Of a stretch of 64,000 bases of DNA, positions 7,788 through 16,889 are shown piece by piece; positions within the stretch are counted from its first letter, which is position 1; the number at the start of each line of letters is the position of its first letter. The notes below the pieces were generated by a model. That model saw only the letters and a program-made list of their open reading frames with translations, searched no databases and was not told the DNA's origin. The stretch is from Bacillota bacterium (GTDB taxonomy: Bacteria; Bacillota; Clostridia; Lachnospirales; Cellulosilyticaceae). A program made the translations under genes and the position numbers. Location of the stretch: positions 65,098 to 129,097 of the forward strand of contig JAEWMQ010000038.1 in assembly GCA_023393125.1 (NCBI GenBank). Reading direction: 5' to 3'.

Positions 7788-9479
7788 TTACTGCTCGTAT
7801 GCAATTCTTAACATTTCCTCAAGTGTTGTTTTACCCTGAAGTACACTATGAAAAGCATTATCCCACAATGTTCTCATTCCTCTTTTAACAGCTTCGTTTC
7901 TAATATCTTCCGTACTCGTTTTACCTGAAGAAATCATATCTTCTAAATGTGTATCAACAACCAATACTTCGTGTACAGCTAATCTTCCTTTATATCCTGT
8001 TTGATTACATAGACTACATCCTCTGGCTTGATAAACCTCTGTTCCCTCTGGAACATTATAAATTCTTGATTCAGTAGCTACCACTTTATGTTTTGTTCTG
8101 CAACTAGGACATAACCTACGTACTAAACGCTGTGAAATAACACCCTTTACAGCTGCTCCAACCATGTAAGCTTCTGTTCCCATATCCACTAGACGAGGAA
8201 TAGAACTAGCTGCATCATTAGTATGAAGTGTACTTAATACTAAGTGCCCTGTGATAGCTGCTCGTACAGCAATAGAGCTTGTTTCGCTATCACGCATTTC
8301 ACCAATCATAATAATGTCTGGATCTTGACGTAAGATAGAACGTAGGGCACTTGCAAAAGTTAATCCAACTTTTGTATTAACTGCTACTTGATTTATGCCC
8401 TCTATCATATTTTCAACAGGGTCTTCAACTGTAATAATATTAACAAAATCTTGATTAAGTACCTTTAATGCTGCTGCTAAAGTAGTAGACTTACCACTAC
8501 CTGTAGGACCTGTCAAAAGAATAATACCATGAGGATTTTTTAACAAATCTTCTACTCTTTTATAATCGTCCGGATGAAAGCCTATATCCTTCAAGGTTAA
8601 ATTATTCCCTGTACGATAAATAAAACGTATAACTGTCTTTTCACCATAAATGGTGGGTAAAATACTCACACGAAGGTCCACTTGTTGACCATTTACAGAT
8701 TTAGACATACGCCCATCTTGTGGCAGACGCCTCTCTGCAATGTCTAATCCAGACAAAATCTTAATACGCGTTGTAATGGCATTCAAAGTTTCTTTTTTAG
8801 TTTGTGCTAATTCATGGAGCCTACCGTCTACACGATAACGAATACGTACATAATACTCAAATGGCTCAATATGTATATCTGATGCCCCTTTTAAAATACA
8901 ACGCTCTAAAATATTATTAACTAGCTGTACCATAGGAGCACTTTCATCTTCATCTGGTACTTCTAGAATCACTTGTTTTTGAGACTCTTCTTGTAGCTTT
9001 TTCTCCACTTGGGATACTATACTTTTAGTCTGTGCAGAGGTGTAAGTCTGATTGATAACACTAATAATCCCCTTTTCCGAAGCCAAAATAGGTGTAATTT
9101 CCATCTTGGTGCTTAATCTCAAATCATCTAAGGCAAACATATTTAATGGATCTTTCATGGCTACCTTTAATTTATTATCATCTACCCCTACTGCAATCAC
9201 CGTATAACGCCTTGCAATACTTTCTGGAACTCTAGATGCAATATTATAATCGATGGTATATTGTTCAAGATTCATATGTGGGATACCTAATTGAAATTCT
9301 AGAGCTCCCAAGATATTTTCTTCTGTTACAATTCCCTTTTCTACAAAAACCTCTCCGATACGTTTTCCCGTATGCTTTTGCTCCTTGATTCCCCATTCTA
9401 ATTGTTCCTGAGTAATCATACCTGTTTCAAAGAGCAAATCTCCCAATCTTTTTCTCTGCATCTTCTTCATAATCCACAT
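7788..9479 (-). CDS. pilB: PilB pilus extension ATPase
   Basis: PilB polymerises pilin. The 563-residue product has an N-terminal MshEN/GspE-N region (about 10-150; RLGDLLFETGMITQEQ and KRIGEVFVEKG repeats), Walker A GPTGSGKSTT at 324-333, an Asp box (ILRQDPDIIMIGEMRD), a His box (TGHLVLSTLHT) and a zinc-binding CPSC...CSLC tetracysteine motif at about 455-495. MshEN domains often bind cyclic-di-GMP, and an HD-GYP gene lies elsewhere in the window. It is the first gene of the operon behind a good promoter. The start could be the ATG at 9479 or the one three codons later; site spacing does not settle it. Confidence 0.95.
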   Translation of the reverse strand: MWIMKKMQRKRLGDLLFETGMITQEQLEWGIKEQKHTGKRIGEVFVEKGIVTEENILGALEFQLGIPHMNLEQYTIDYNIASRVPESIARRYTVIAVGVDDNKLKVAMKDPLNMFALDDLRLSTKMEITPILASEKGIISVINQTYTSAQTKSIVSQVEKKLQEESQKQVILEVPDEDESAPMVQLVNNILERCILKGASDIHIEPFEYYVRIRYRVDGRLHELAQTKKETLNAITTRIKILSGLDIAERRLPQDGRMSKSVNGQQVDLRVSILPTIYGEKTVIRFIYRTGNNLTLKDIGFHPDDYKRVEDLLKNPHGIILLTGPTGSGKSTTLAAALKVLNQDFVNIITVEDPVENMIEGINQVAVNTKVGLTFASALRSILRQDPDIIMIGEMRDSETSSIAVRAAITGHLVLSTLHTNDAASSIPRLVDMGTEAYMVGAAVKGVISQRLVRRLCPSCRTKHKVVATESRIYNVPEGTEVYQARGCSLCNQTGYKGRLAVHEVLVVDTHLEDMISSGKTSTEDIRNEAVKRGMRTLWDNAFHSVLQGKTTLEEMLRIAYEQ

Positions 9480-9551
9480 CCTAGCCCTTTAATACCTAAG
9501 GTGCATATTCTAATAAATCTAAATTTATATTTTTTTTATAATTTTATGTAT

Positions 9552-9580
9552 ATTATACGCTTTTTATCTAAAAATATCAA
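9552..9580 (-). promoter_or_regulatory. SigA-type promoter of the pil operon
   Basis: On the minus strand TTGATA (9575-9580) and a perfect TATAAT (9552-9557) are separated by exactly 17 bp, inside an A+T-rich gap upstream of pilB. It is the only good promoter I see ahead of the pilus genes, so the operon of 11 or more genes is probably driven from here. A leader of about 65 nt would precede pilB. Confidence 0.75.
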
Positions 9581-9658
9581 TATAAAATTCTATAAATTAT
9601 ATACAATTACTTTATAGCCACAATAATTCTATTTTTATATAATTTATATCTATTATTC

Positions 9659-12310
9659 TTATTGATTATTAACAACATTTTTTCGTATCTTTACCACAAA
9701 CAGGAAAACAACCAACATTCCTGATACAAATGATATTCTCAAACCTAATTTAAAACCATAAGGCGAGTACACTAAACGTATTGTATGCTCACCTGTACTT
9801 ATTTCAGCTCCTAAGAAACCTTGAAATACTTTTATAGTCTCAATCCGCTTATCATCTACATAAATATTCCACCCTTTATCATAAGGTATAGACGTATACA
9901 AATAGGTATTTACATCATTTACTATAAGTTTTCCTTCTAGCTCGGTATCTGAAAACTTTGTAATCATCAAAGCTTGTTCTCTTAAAGTATTGCTTGCTGA
10001 TTCTAGCGCCTTGGTGTCTAACGTATAGAACCATATGTTCTTCATTGCAAATTCAGGTTGGAGAAGTTGAATACTTACTTCAACTTGTTCTCCTGCTTTA
10101 AAGTCTCCTAGATACATTACACGATTACCGTAGTCAAATTCAGCTGGTATAACTTTATCATCATTAACTATAATAGCTGTTCTACCACCATTTGTTTGAT
10201 CTACGTACATATAGCAAGGACCCTCTTTTTCCATTTTTAACTTATAATTAATTTTAGAATCTGTATAATCATCCTTACTATAATAAACTTTTACTGTTTC
10301 TTTTTCTTTTTCTTTTTCTTTTTTTTCATCATTCTCTTGTTTTACTATATTGCTTTCACGCTCTACTTCTCCTGTGTTTTCCTTAGTAACAGTATAAGAA
10401 GTAATGGGAATATAATACTTGTTATTTTCCCCCCCAAGCATTTGATTTACAATGGTTTCCTGCAAGGTTAGGGGATTAGTTGCTATAATACTCTCATTCA
10501 TAGCATTAGCAATTATAAACCCTACTGATACTGAATAAGGGTTTTCATAATAATTTACAAATTTTTTTTCTTTAATTTTCTTATAACTTTGATATGCATT
10601 ATCTTGAATCATCGTATATTTAATATTCATCAGCATATCCGTAATAGGAGTACTACCTTTATAACGAATCCAGTTGTGTCCTGTTTGAACCCCCATATCT
10701 CCTATAGTCTTTTTCACTTCATAATTATAAATGGCATCAAAATGTCCTATGCTTGGATAACCTATACCAAAGCCATCATTCATACTTCTTTCTGTATCTT
10801 TTTCAATACGATAAAACCCTGAATCCATGTCCATAATTTCGTTGACATCATTTTTAATAGTATTATATGAGGCAGTGTATGTAGCAACTAAAGGAAATTG
10901 GCCTCCCTTATCTATAGTTTGAATACTTATCATCGCATTATTCCCTAGTTCTAAACCAACTAATAACGCTAATAGCAATGTTCCTTGCTTTTTATAGATT
11001 GGTTTTTGCTTAACTAAAACAATAAGTAGATAATACAGGATTAGGAAAACAACTGTATATAAAAGAGATTCGTCTGTTATATAACTATACATTTGTCGAT
11101 TAAGTAAAACAACAGCTGCTCCTATAACTCCAAAAGTAATATGTACTTGTCGCATGGCAATAGTATTGAGTACACAATAACCTTTATACGCAATTAATAT
11201 CATCAAGAAACTAACGATATATGTAAAACGACCCTCAAAATATACTGGTGGTTTAAAACCATGCCAAGCCACATAAAGCGGATTAACTGTCATAGATAAA
11301 AACATAAATAAGCCTAAAAAGAAAGTAAGAAGCTTTTCCTTATAAGTAATGCTATAACTTAAGAAATAAAAAAATATAAGGATTACAACAATTAAGCCAC
11401 AATAAATATATGGTAATCCACCAGGTAAAATTGTGTCAAAGCTTCCAATACATAGCTTACTCATTAGACCTGAGAACTCATAGCGTAATGACATAGCCAT
11501 TTGGTCAACATTAAACAAGCCATCTCTTCCTGGCATCATATTAAAGATAGGAATTAAAAGCACACTACTGCAGCCAAAGGCTAAAAGCGGACTTAATAAA
11601 AAAGTACCTAGTTTCCTAGTAAAGACTTTTAATTGATATTCTTTTTCTATAGTCAAGTAACGATAAATGAAGTATAAAAATGCAAATACACCTGTCATAT
11701 ATGCCATATAGAAGTTCATAAAGAAAATTAATGTTAGTACTATAGTAAAGTAAAGATAATCATTTTTATTTTTCAAAATCTTCTCTACTCCCCATAGTAC
11801 TAAAGGAAGCATCATGATTTGATCTAACCATATAATATGAAAATAGTAAATAACAGCATAAGCCATCAAAGCATAGCACCAACCAAAAATACTAATACTA
11901 ATATCATTACGTTTAAAAGTACTTTTTAAATAAAAAGCGCAAGTTGCTCCACAACAAGCAATCCTTAAAATAATAATCCATGTTAATGCTGCTAAAACAT
12001 TATCCGGTTTTACTAACAAAACTAAAAAATTAAACGTGCTAATTAGTGTCCCTATACCTAATGCTGCAAAAGGAGTACTTCCTTGTATTTGTCCCCATGT
12101 ATAGGCTAGATTTTTTCCATCTAAAATAATATTCCTAAATGCAGTTAATGCATCTATATATCCACCATCTAAATCTGATATTAATAAGCTATATGGGCCA
12201 AAAGGAGTAAACCCCATTACCATACAAATGAATATCCAGACAAATAGTGGTAGAATGAACCCTCCTATTATATACTTGTTTTCTTTTATCTTTTTAAACA
12301 ATATATCCAT
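9659..12310 (-). CDS. YfhO-family membrane glycosyltransferase
   Basis: The 883-residue protein has 12 or more membrane helices in its first 500 residues, with an early conserved loop (DLDGGYIDALTAFRN) typical of YfhO/GT-C-fold enzymes, then a large extracytoplasmic beta-rich domain and one C-terminal helix. In Bacillus and relatives YfhO works with a CsbB-like GT2 and a GtcA/GtrA flippase to transfer a lipid-carried sugar onto lipoteichoic acid outside the membrane. Both partner types are the two genes just upstream, so the same role is likely, with an unknown acceptor. I start at the ATG at 12310, which has a GAGGAG site; the frame opens further upstream only with a TTG. A Lys/Glu repeat near residue 680 comes from a TTTTTC-type tandem repeat at about 10298-10325. 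Confidence 0.8.
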   Translation of the reverse strand: MDILFKKIKENKYIIGGFILPLFVWIFICMVMGFTPFGPYSLLISDLDGGYIDALTAFRNIILDGKNLAYTWGQIQGSTPFAALGIGTLISTFNFLVLLVKPDNVLAALTWIIILRIACCGATCAFYLKSTFKRNDISISIFGWCYALMAYAVIYYFHIIWLDQIMMLPLVLWGVEKILKNKNDYLYFTIVLTLIFFMNFYMAYMTGVFAFLYFIYRYLTIEKEYQLKVFTRKLGTFLLSPLLAFGCSSVLLIPIFNMMPGRDGLFNVDQMAMSLRYEFSGLMSKLCIGSFDTILPGGLPYIYCGLIVVILIFFYFLSYSITYKEKLLTFFLGLFMFLSMTVNPLYVAWHGFKPPVYFEGRFTYIVSFLMILIAYKGYCVLNTIAMRQVHITFGVIGAAVVLLNRQMYSYITDESLLYTVVFLILYYLLIVLVKQKPIYKKQGTLLLALLVGLELGNNAMISIQTIDKGGQFPLVATYTASYNTIKNDVNEIMDMDSGFYRIEKDTERSMNDGFGIGYPSIGHFDAIYNYEVKKTIGDMGVQTGHNWIRYKGSTPITDMLMNIKYTMIQDNAYQSYKKIKEKKFVNYYENPYSVSVGFIIANAMNESIIATNPLTLQETIVNQMLGGENNKYYIPITSYTVTKENTGEVERESNIVKQENDEKKEKEKEKETVKVYYSKDDYTDSKINYKLKMEKEGPCYMYVDQTNGGRTAIIVNDDKVIPAEFDYGNRVMYLGDFKAGEQVEVSIQLLQPEFAMKNIWFYTLDTKALESASNTLREQALMITKFSDTELEGKLIVNDVNTYLYTSIPYDKGWNIYVDDKRIETIKVFQGFLGAEISTGEHTIRLVYSPYGFKLGLRISFVSGMLVVFLFVVKIRKNVVNNQ

Positions 12311-12367
12311 ATCAACTTTCTCCTCATACTCATTTCTATGAACTTCTATTTTTAACAAGAATAGATA

Positions 12368-12772
12368 CTAATTTTCACCTTTAAATGTCCACTTTTTATT
12401 CAATACGTAATTAATAGGGGTAGTTATTATTACATTTAGGATAGGTGCAATAATAGTAGACACATTTAATAATTCTACCCATATAAATAACATAATAGTA
12501 CTTAATAACCATGTACTTAAATAAGTCAAATAAAATCTAACAAACGAACCTAGTGTCTTCTTTTTTGATTTAAACACCCATCGTCCATTCCAAAAGTATC
12601 CATTTAGGCTTCCTAAAACAAATCCAAATACGTTAGCTATTTGATAATATACTTTTATGTATAATAGTACATAGTAAACCAATAAAGAAACACACAAATT
12701 ACTTACTCCCACACAGCAAAACTTAATAAATCTTCTATTATCTTTTAAAAGTTTAAGTGCATATTTATTCAA
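12368..12772 (-). CDS. GtrA/GtcA-like polyprenyl-phosphate-sugar flippase
   Basis: The 134-residue product has four membrane helices and the GtrA signatures FCCVGVSNLCVSLLVYY near the N-terminus and NYVLNKKWTF at the C-terminus. GtrA-type proteins are thought to flip undecaprenyl-phosphate-linked single sugars across the membrane. It begins with a TTG codon behind an AAGGATG site, 15 bp after the GT2 gene, and is followed by the YfhO-like transferase: a complete load-flip-attach set. Confidence 0.9.
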   Translation of the reverse strand: MNKYALKLLKDNRRFIKFCCVGVSNLCVSLLVYYVLLYIKVYYQIANVFGFVLGSLNGYFWNGRWVFKSKKKTLGSFVRFYLTYLSTWLLSTIMLFIWVELLNVSTIIAPILNVIITTPINYVLNKKWTFKGEN

Positions 12773-12787
12773 TGTAAATCATCCTTT

Positions 12788-13735
12788 TTAATACTCATCT
12801 TCATTAAAGTTAATTCGTTCTTCTTCTACTACTAATGGTCTTTTCATCATTCTAGTATTGATACACATAATATATTCTCCTAATACACCTATAAAAAATA
12901 ATTGAATCGCCCCCAAGAAGAACATGCCTATTAATACAGGAGCCATTCCAGCTGCAAATCTTTCCCAATATATTAGTTTCATAATCAAATAAATCATTGC
13001 TATAAGAAAGCTTATGCCACCTATTAGAAAGCCTCCCCAAGTTGCTAATCTTAAAACTGCTTTTGAATAACTTGTTATCCCTAACATGCCATAATCATAT
13101 AAACTAAAAAAGTTATTACTAGTTTTACCATGTTCTCTTTGACTTTGAGTGTAGAATATTTTCTTTGCTTCAAATCCCAATTCTGAGACAATCCCCCTAA
13201 AATAAGGCATAGGATCATCCAATTTTCTAAGAACATCTATAAAACTTCTGTCATATAAGCCAAATCCCATAAAGTGCTCTATCTGCTCTGTATCAGTTAT
13301 TTTTTTAAAAACTTTATAATATAAAGAGCGACAGAAATACATCATTTTACTTTCTTCACTTTTATTTTTTATTCCTATTATTATCTTATAACCTTTTTCC
13401 CATTCCTTAACAAAATCCACAATTACTTCTGGAGGCTCTTGTAAATCCGCAGCTATAGGAATTGTACAATCACCACTGGTTTGTAACATACCATAATAAG
13501 GTGATTTACTTTGCCCAAAGTTTTTTGCATTAAAGATTGCTCTTATATTTTTATTCTTTTCACAGACTTGTCTTAAAATTCTTCGTGTATTATCTTTAGA
13601 TTTATTATCTATAAATAAGATTTCATATTCATATCTATTAAGTTGAGTCTTAAAAATGGTTTCTAACCTATCTACTACATTAAGAATATTTTTTTCTTCG
13701 TTATACGTAGGAACTAATACGGATATTTTTTTCAC
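12788..13735 (-). CDS. GT2 polyprenyl-phosphate glycosyltransferase (GtrB/CsbB/DPM1-like)
   Basis: The 315-residue protein has an N-terminal GT-A domain with the VPTYNEEKNI start, the acceptor motif NFGQSKSPYYGM and the DxD-like AADLQEPPE, then two C-terminal membrane helices (about 228-255 and 262-290). This is the architecture of GtrB and CsbB, which move a nucleotide sugar onto undecaprenyl phosphate at the inner face. Its donor may be the CDP- or other nucleotide sugar made by the upstream genes, which is inference. Translation starts at a GTG with a weak GGTGAG site. Confidence 0.9.
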   Translation of the reverse strand: MKKISVLVPTYNEEKNILNVVDRLETIFKTQLNRYEYEILFIDNKSKDNTRRILRQVCEKNKNIRAIFNAKNFGQSKSPYYGMLQTSGDCTIPIAADLQEPPEVIVDFVKEWEKGYKIIIGIKNKSEESKMMYFCRSLYYKVFKKITDTEQIEHFMGFGLYDRSFIDVLRKLDDPMPYFRGIVSELGFEAKKIFYTQSQREHGKTSNNFFSLYDYGMLGITSYSKAVLRLATWGGFLIGGISFLIAMIYLIMKLIYWERFAAGMAPVLIGMFFLGAIQLFFIGVLGEYIMCINTRMMKRPLVVEEERINFNEDEY

Positions 13736-13787
13736 TTTGTCTCACCATTTTCTTTTATATACTTTGTTATAGATACCTTAGAGTTAT

Positions 13788-14669
13788 TCATCTGCTACTT
13801 TTCAGTGTAGTATAGTCTATCAAATTCTGATTATTAATATACCAATCATATAATTCTTGTACGGCTTCTCTTAATGGTATCAACTGTAAATTATTCACTT
13901 CCTTCAAAAGCCTACTATTATTCCCTGTATATTCTAAATTCATCCCCTTATTTTCGATAATAATAGGTAGGTCTTTACCAGATATTTCTCTAATTAATTT
14001 TGCTATATCAGATAACAAAATAGGATTCCCACTACACACATTATAATCATGATATTTCGGAGTATTTTCAATGAACCATTCTACAATCCTACACATATCC
14101 TTAACATATAGATAATCAAAAAGACAATCTTGTCTAATAGTTAAAGGTAAATTAAATATTGCCTTACAACACAAATTAGAAATAAAATATATTCGCCAAT
14201 CTTCATACTTCCCAAATAAGCCAAAACTCCTTAAATTGTAAATTTTCTTTGAAACACGTGCTATCTCATTCTTAGTGTATTTGGAAATTCCATAAGGAGT
14301 ATTCGGTCTTCTTACCCCAAACTCTTCTTCTCGTACTTTAATAACAGGATATCTTTTATCAAATTCTGCTCCTGAACCAAAGTAAATTATTTTCTCTACA
14401 TAATCTGAACAGTTAATTAAATTGGTAAACATTTTCAAGTTTGTCTCCACTTCCTGTTCAGGACATTTCTCCCTTCTTCTCTGGTTAACATGTGCTGTAT
14501 GTATAACAATACTTACATTATTATCTATAATAGTTTTTTTTACATTCTCATCATCACAAATTTCTAATTCTTTCGATGTAGGTGCGAGAATACTATATGT
14601 ACTATTTAATTGCTCTTTAAGGTTTCTAGCAATAAACCCTCCGCCACCTGTGATTAATAAAGTTTTTAT
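13788..14669 (-). CDS. NAD-dependent epimerase/reductase (SDR), apparent AUA start
   Basis: This is an extended short-chain dehydrogenase acting on a nucleotide sugar. The Rossmann motif TGGGGFIARNL and a YGISK Tyr-x3-Lys site are present, as is YLYVKDM downstream. The first ATG-like codon in frame is an internal GTG at 14450, which would delete the whole NAD-binding fold. The frame stays open to a TGA just upstream, and the codon where translation should start (MKTLLITGG-type N-terminus) is ATA at 14669-14667. An AAGGGTG site lies at the right distance, and the codon overlaps the upstream TAA as ATAA, mimicking the common ATGA overlap. From there the protein is 293 residues, normal for RfbJ/YerF-like reductases. 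It may reduce a CDP-4-keto-3,6-dideoxyhexose; the substrate is inferred from the cluster. Confidence 0.75.
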   Translation of the reverse strand: MKTLLITGGGGFIARNLKEQLNSTYSILAPTSKELEICDDENVKKTIIDNNVSIVIHTAHVNQRRREKCPEQEVETNLKMFTNLINCSDYVEKIIYFGSGAEFDKRYPVIKVREEEFGVRRPNTPYGISKYTKNEIARVSKKIYNLRSFGLFGKYEDWRIYFISNLCCKAIFNLPLTIRQDCLFDYLYVKDMCRIVEWFIENTPKYHDYNVCSGNPILLSDIAKLIREISGKDLPIIIENKGMNLEYTGNNSRLLKEVNNLQLIPLREAVQELYDWYINNQNLIDYTTLKSSR

Positions 14670-15733
14670 AGTAAATCACCCTTTTCAAAAACTTCTTCCC
14701 ATGGTACTGGCAACTTATTCTGATAAAGTTTCTTCTCCACATAATTATGAATAAATTCTCTATCCTCCGCCATTAAGCATGTATTTACCTTCTCACCAAA
14801 ATATTTAATTTTCATTCCTCTATTAACAATTTCCTGTAATGATTCCTCAAAGAAGTTTCCCAAAGATGTATGCATATAAGGACATGGCATTACATCTCCA
14901 TATTTTGTTATAGAAATCATTCTTTTAACTGCAATACATCCTAAATCCATTCCATAGGAAGGGGTTAAATGTGTGAAGACATTATACTTCTTTTCAAGTT
15001 CATTCATGTATTTCATGTCTTCTTTATCTATGAGTTCATCAAAATGGCCTGCCCATGCTCCTACTGGCTTAGCATATGTCACAAATACGCCTACATTTTT
15101 TGCTTTGAAATACTCCAAAAAATCTATAAATTCCTCAGAATGAATACGTGATTTCGTAACCACTGTAGAAACAATAATATTTAAGCCAGCGGCAAGCGCA
15201 GCATCTACACCTCTTAACGCCTTCTCATGTGCACCAACCTTATGTCTAAACGAATCATGCTCTTTTGCTTCTAGACTATCTAAACTCAATTGTATTTTAT
15301 CAATTCCTATGGTCTTTAAATGTTTAGCCTTTTCTTCATCTAAAAACCATCCATTGGTGTCCATCGCAATATAAAATTTTTGAGGATTAATTGCTTCAAC
15401 AAGCTGATCTAAATCCTTAAAAACTAGAGGTTCTCCACCTGTAATTGCTATATTAGCTAATCCCATTTCATCTGCCTGTCGTGAAAGTTCTTTTACATCT
15501 TCAATAGTAAAACATTTACTATTATTTCTTCCTTGGAAACCTAAGATAGAACAATGTTCACACTTGAAATTGCATGTATAATCATACTGGAACTGTATAA
15601 TTGCAATACTCTCCCCTTTTTCAACCTTTTCCTGATATTTCATAATCTTTTCGTATGCTAAAGGTTTATTGTTTTTTAATACATTCCTATTATTTTGTTC
15701 AATTTTATTTAATTGTTTCTCCTTATTATTCAT
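14666..15733 (-). CDS. Radical SAM enzyme with C-terminal Cys motif
   Basis: The 355-residue protein has the 4Fe-4S/SAM motif CNFKCEHC (CX3CX2C, about residue 53) and ITGGEPL further on, plus C-terminal cysteines (GCIAV, MPCPYMHTSLGNF, NTCLMAED) that look like a SPASM or twitch auxiliary cluster. Such enzymes perform radical chemistry on peptides, sugars or other small molecules. Its place in a surface-glycan operon suggests a carbohydrate or carrier substrate, but nothing in the sequence identifies it. It starts with an ATG behind AAGGGGG, 19 bp after the methyltransferase gene, and its stop overlaps the start of the SDR gene. Confidence 0.85.
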   Translation of the reverse strand: MNNKEKQLNKIEQNNRNVLKNNKPLAYEKIMKYQEKVEKGESIAIIQFQYDYTCNFKCEHCSILGFQGRNNSKCFTIEDVKELSRQADEMGLANIAITGGEPLVFKDLDQLVEAINPQKFYIAMDTNGWFLDEEKAKHLKTIGIDKIQLSLDSLEAKEHDSFRHKVGAHEKALRGVDAALAAGLNIIVSTVVTKSRIHSEEFIDFLEYFKAKNVGVFVTYAKPVGAWAGHFDELIDKEDMKYMNELEKKYNVFTHLTPSYGMDLGCIAVKRMISITKYGDVMPCPYMHTSLGNFFEESLQEIVNRGMKIKYFGEKVNTCLMAEDREFIHNYVEKKLYQNKLPVPWEEVFEKGDLL

Positions 15734-15752
15734 TTTTATTCCCCCTTGTACT

Positions 15753-16883
15753 TTATCGAATAATTTCTATATGATTCTTTCTCACTATGGCTACATCAAT
15801 ATCTACATATTGATGTATGATACTGTTAGCAATTTCATCAGAAAAGCCACCTGCAATAACTAATATCGCCTTAATCTTACCTTCTACTATACTTTCCGGC
15901 GAAACTATAGGTATATGAGTTGCTTGGGTAAATTTTCCCTGTTTTAATTTTGAACTATCTATAACACATTCTATTTCTTTGTCTAATTTGCCTAATGCCA
16001 ATATTGTTAATGCTTGATGTCCAGCGCCCCATATTGCAATATTTCTCCCCTTCTTTTGTTGGACATATGCTCTAACTTCTTTTATCATTTCGTATTGTGT
16101 ATCTTTAAAACTACTTACATCAATTACTTTTCTCTTACGTATAATTACTGAGATAATATAATCATCCCATATATCTTTATATTCTATAATTTGAAAGCCA
16201 TTCTTCTCCAACAATAACCTTAATGTATCACGTGTATAATAGACTAAATGATCTGTAACGAATTCAGAAAACATGTTTTCTTTTAGAATCATATCAAAAT
16301 TAGGAACTTCTATCATTCCAATACCATCTTCAGTTAAGTTATTATATATTGCTCTTAAAAAAACATTGGGATTGGGAACATGCTCGAGATAATTAAAAAC
16401 AAAAAACACATCAAAGGGTCCTTGATGTAATACTGTATTAGATTTTTCTAAAAATCCTCGCTGTACTTTTAACCCTTTTTCATTACATGTATTCACACTT
16501 TCAGCATTGTACTCTATTCCATATGCATCTAATGGTTGTTTCGCAATAATTTCAAGGTATTCCCCTTTTCCACATGCTATTTCAATAGCTTTCTTATTAT
16601 CCAATTGATATTGTTCTATAAATTCACTCAACTGATTTTCTCTAAACATTCTCATTTCAAAAGATACCGCAGTTGCCCTAATTACCTCTCTGTAATAGTG
16701 AACAGGTTCACAATTCAATTGCACCGCACCACATCCACTACACTGCATTATTTCCAACTTAATTCCTTGTTCTAGTTGAATATCTACTTCTTCTGGCATA
16801 TATTGTGCGTCTTTAGGCAGATTTTCATATTCTAGCAAGGGTTTAGTATAGAGTGGATTATCACAAACTCTACATTGTTTCAC
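15753..16883 (-). CDS. Sugar C-methyltransferase family protein
   Basis: The 376-residue protein shows the three-part layout of deoxysugar C-methyltransferases (TylC3/NovU-like): an N-terminal zinc site with CRVC and CSGCG pairs, a central SAM-binding domain (EIACGKGEYLEIIA, then FNYLEHVPNPNVFL), and a C-terminal Rossmann-like part (NIAIWGAGHQALTILAL). Family members methylate C3 or C5 of a nucleotide-bound keto sugar. With RfbFGH upstream, a CDP-keto-deoxyhexose is a reasonable substrate, though this is inference. It begins with a GTG nine bases after GAGGAG and is 6 bp from the Nudix gene. Confidence 0.85.
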   Translation of the reverse strand: MKQCRVCDNPLYTKPLLEYENLPKDAQYMPEEVDIQLEQGIKLEIMQCSGCGAVQLNCEPVHYYREVIRATAVSFEMRMFRENQLSEFIEQYQLDNKKAIEIACGKGEYLEIIAKQPLDAYGIEYNAESVNTCNEKGLKVQRGFLEKSNTVLHQGPFDVFFVFNYLEHVPNPNVFLRAIYNNLTEDGIGMIEVPNFDMILKENMFSEFVTDHLVYYTRDTLRLLLEKNGFQIIEYKDIWDDYIISVIIRKRKVIDVSSFKDTQYEMIKEVRAYVQQKKGRNIAIWGAGHQALTILALGKLDKEIECVIDSSKLKQGKFTQATHIPIVSPESIVEGKIKAILVIAGGFSDEIANSIIHQYVDIDVAIVRKNHIEIIR

Positions 16884-16889
16884 TCATTA

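Noticed and set aside
10298..10325. Tandem TTTTTC-type repeat within the YfhO-like gene as a phase-variable switch
   Set aside because: The unit is six bases, so length changes would stay in frame and only alter a Lys/Glu linker; it is a low-complexity insertion.
13788..14450. Calling the SDR gene a 5'-truncated pseudogene from its GTG at 14450
   Set aside because: The NAD-binding half is present in the same frame upstream with no stop or frameshift; only the start codon is non-standard, so the gene is probably intact.
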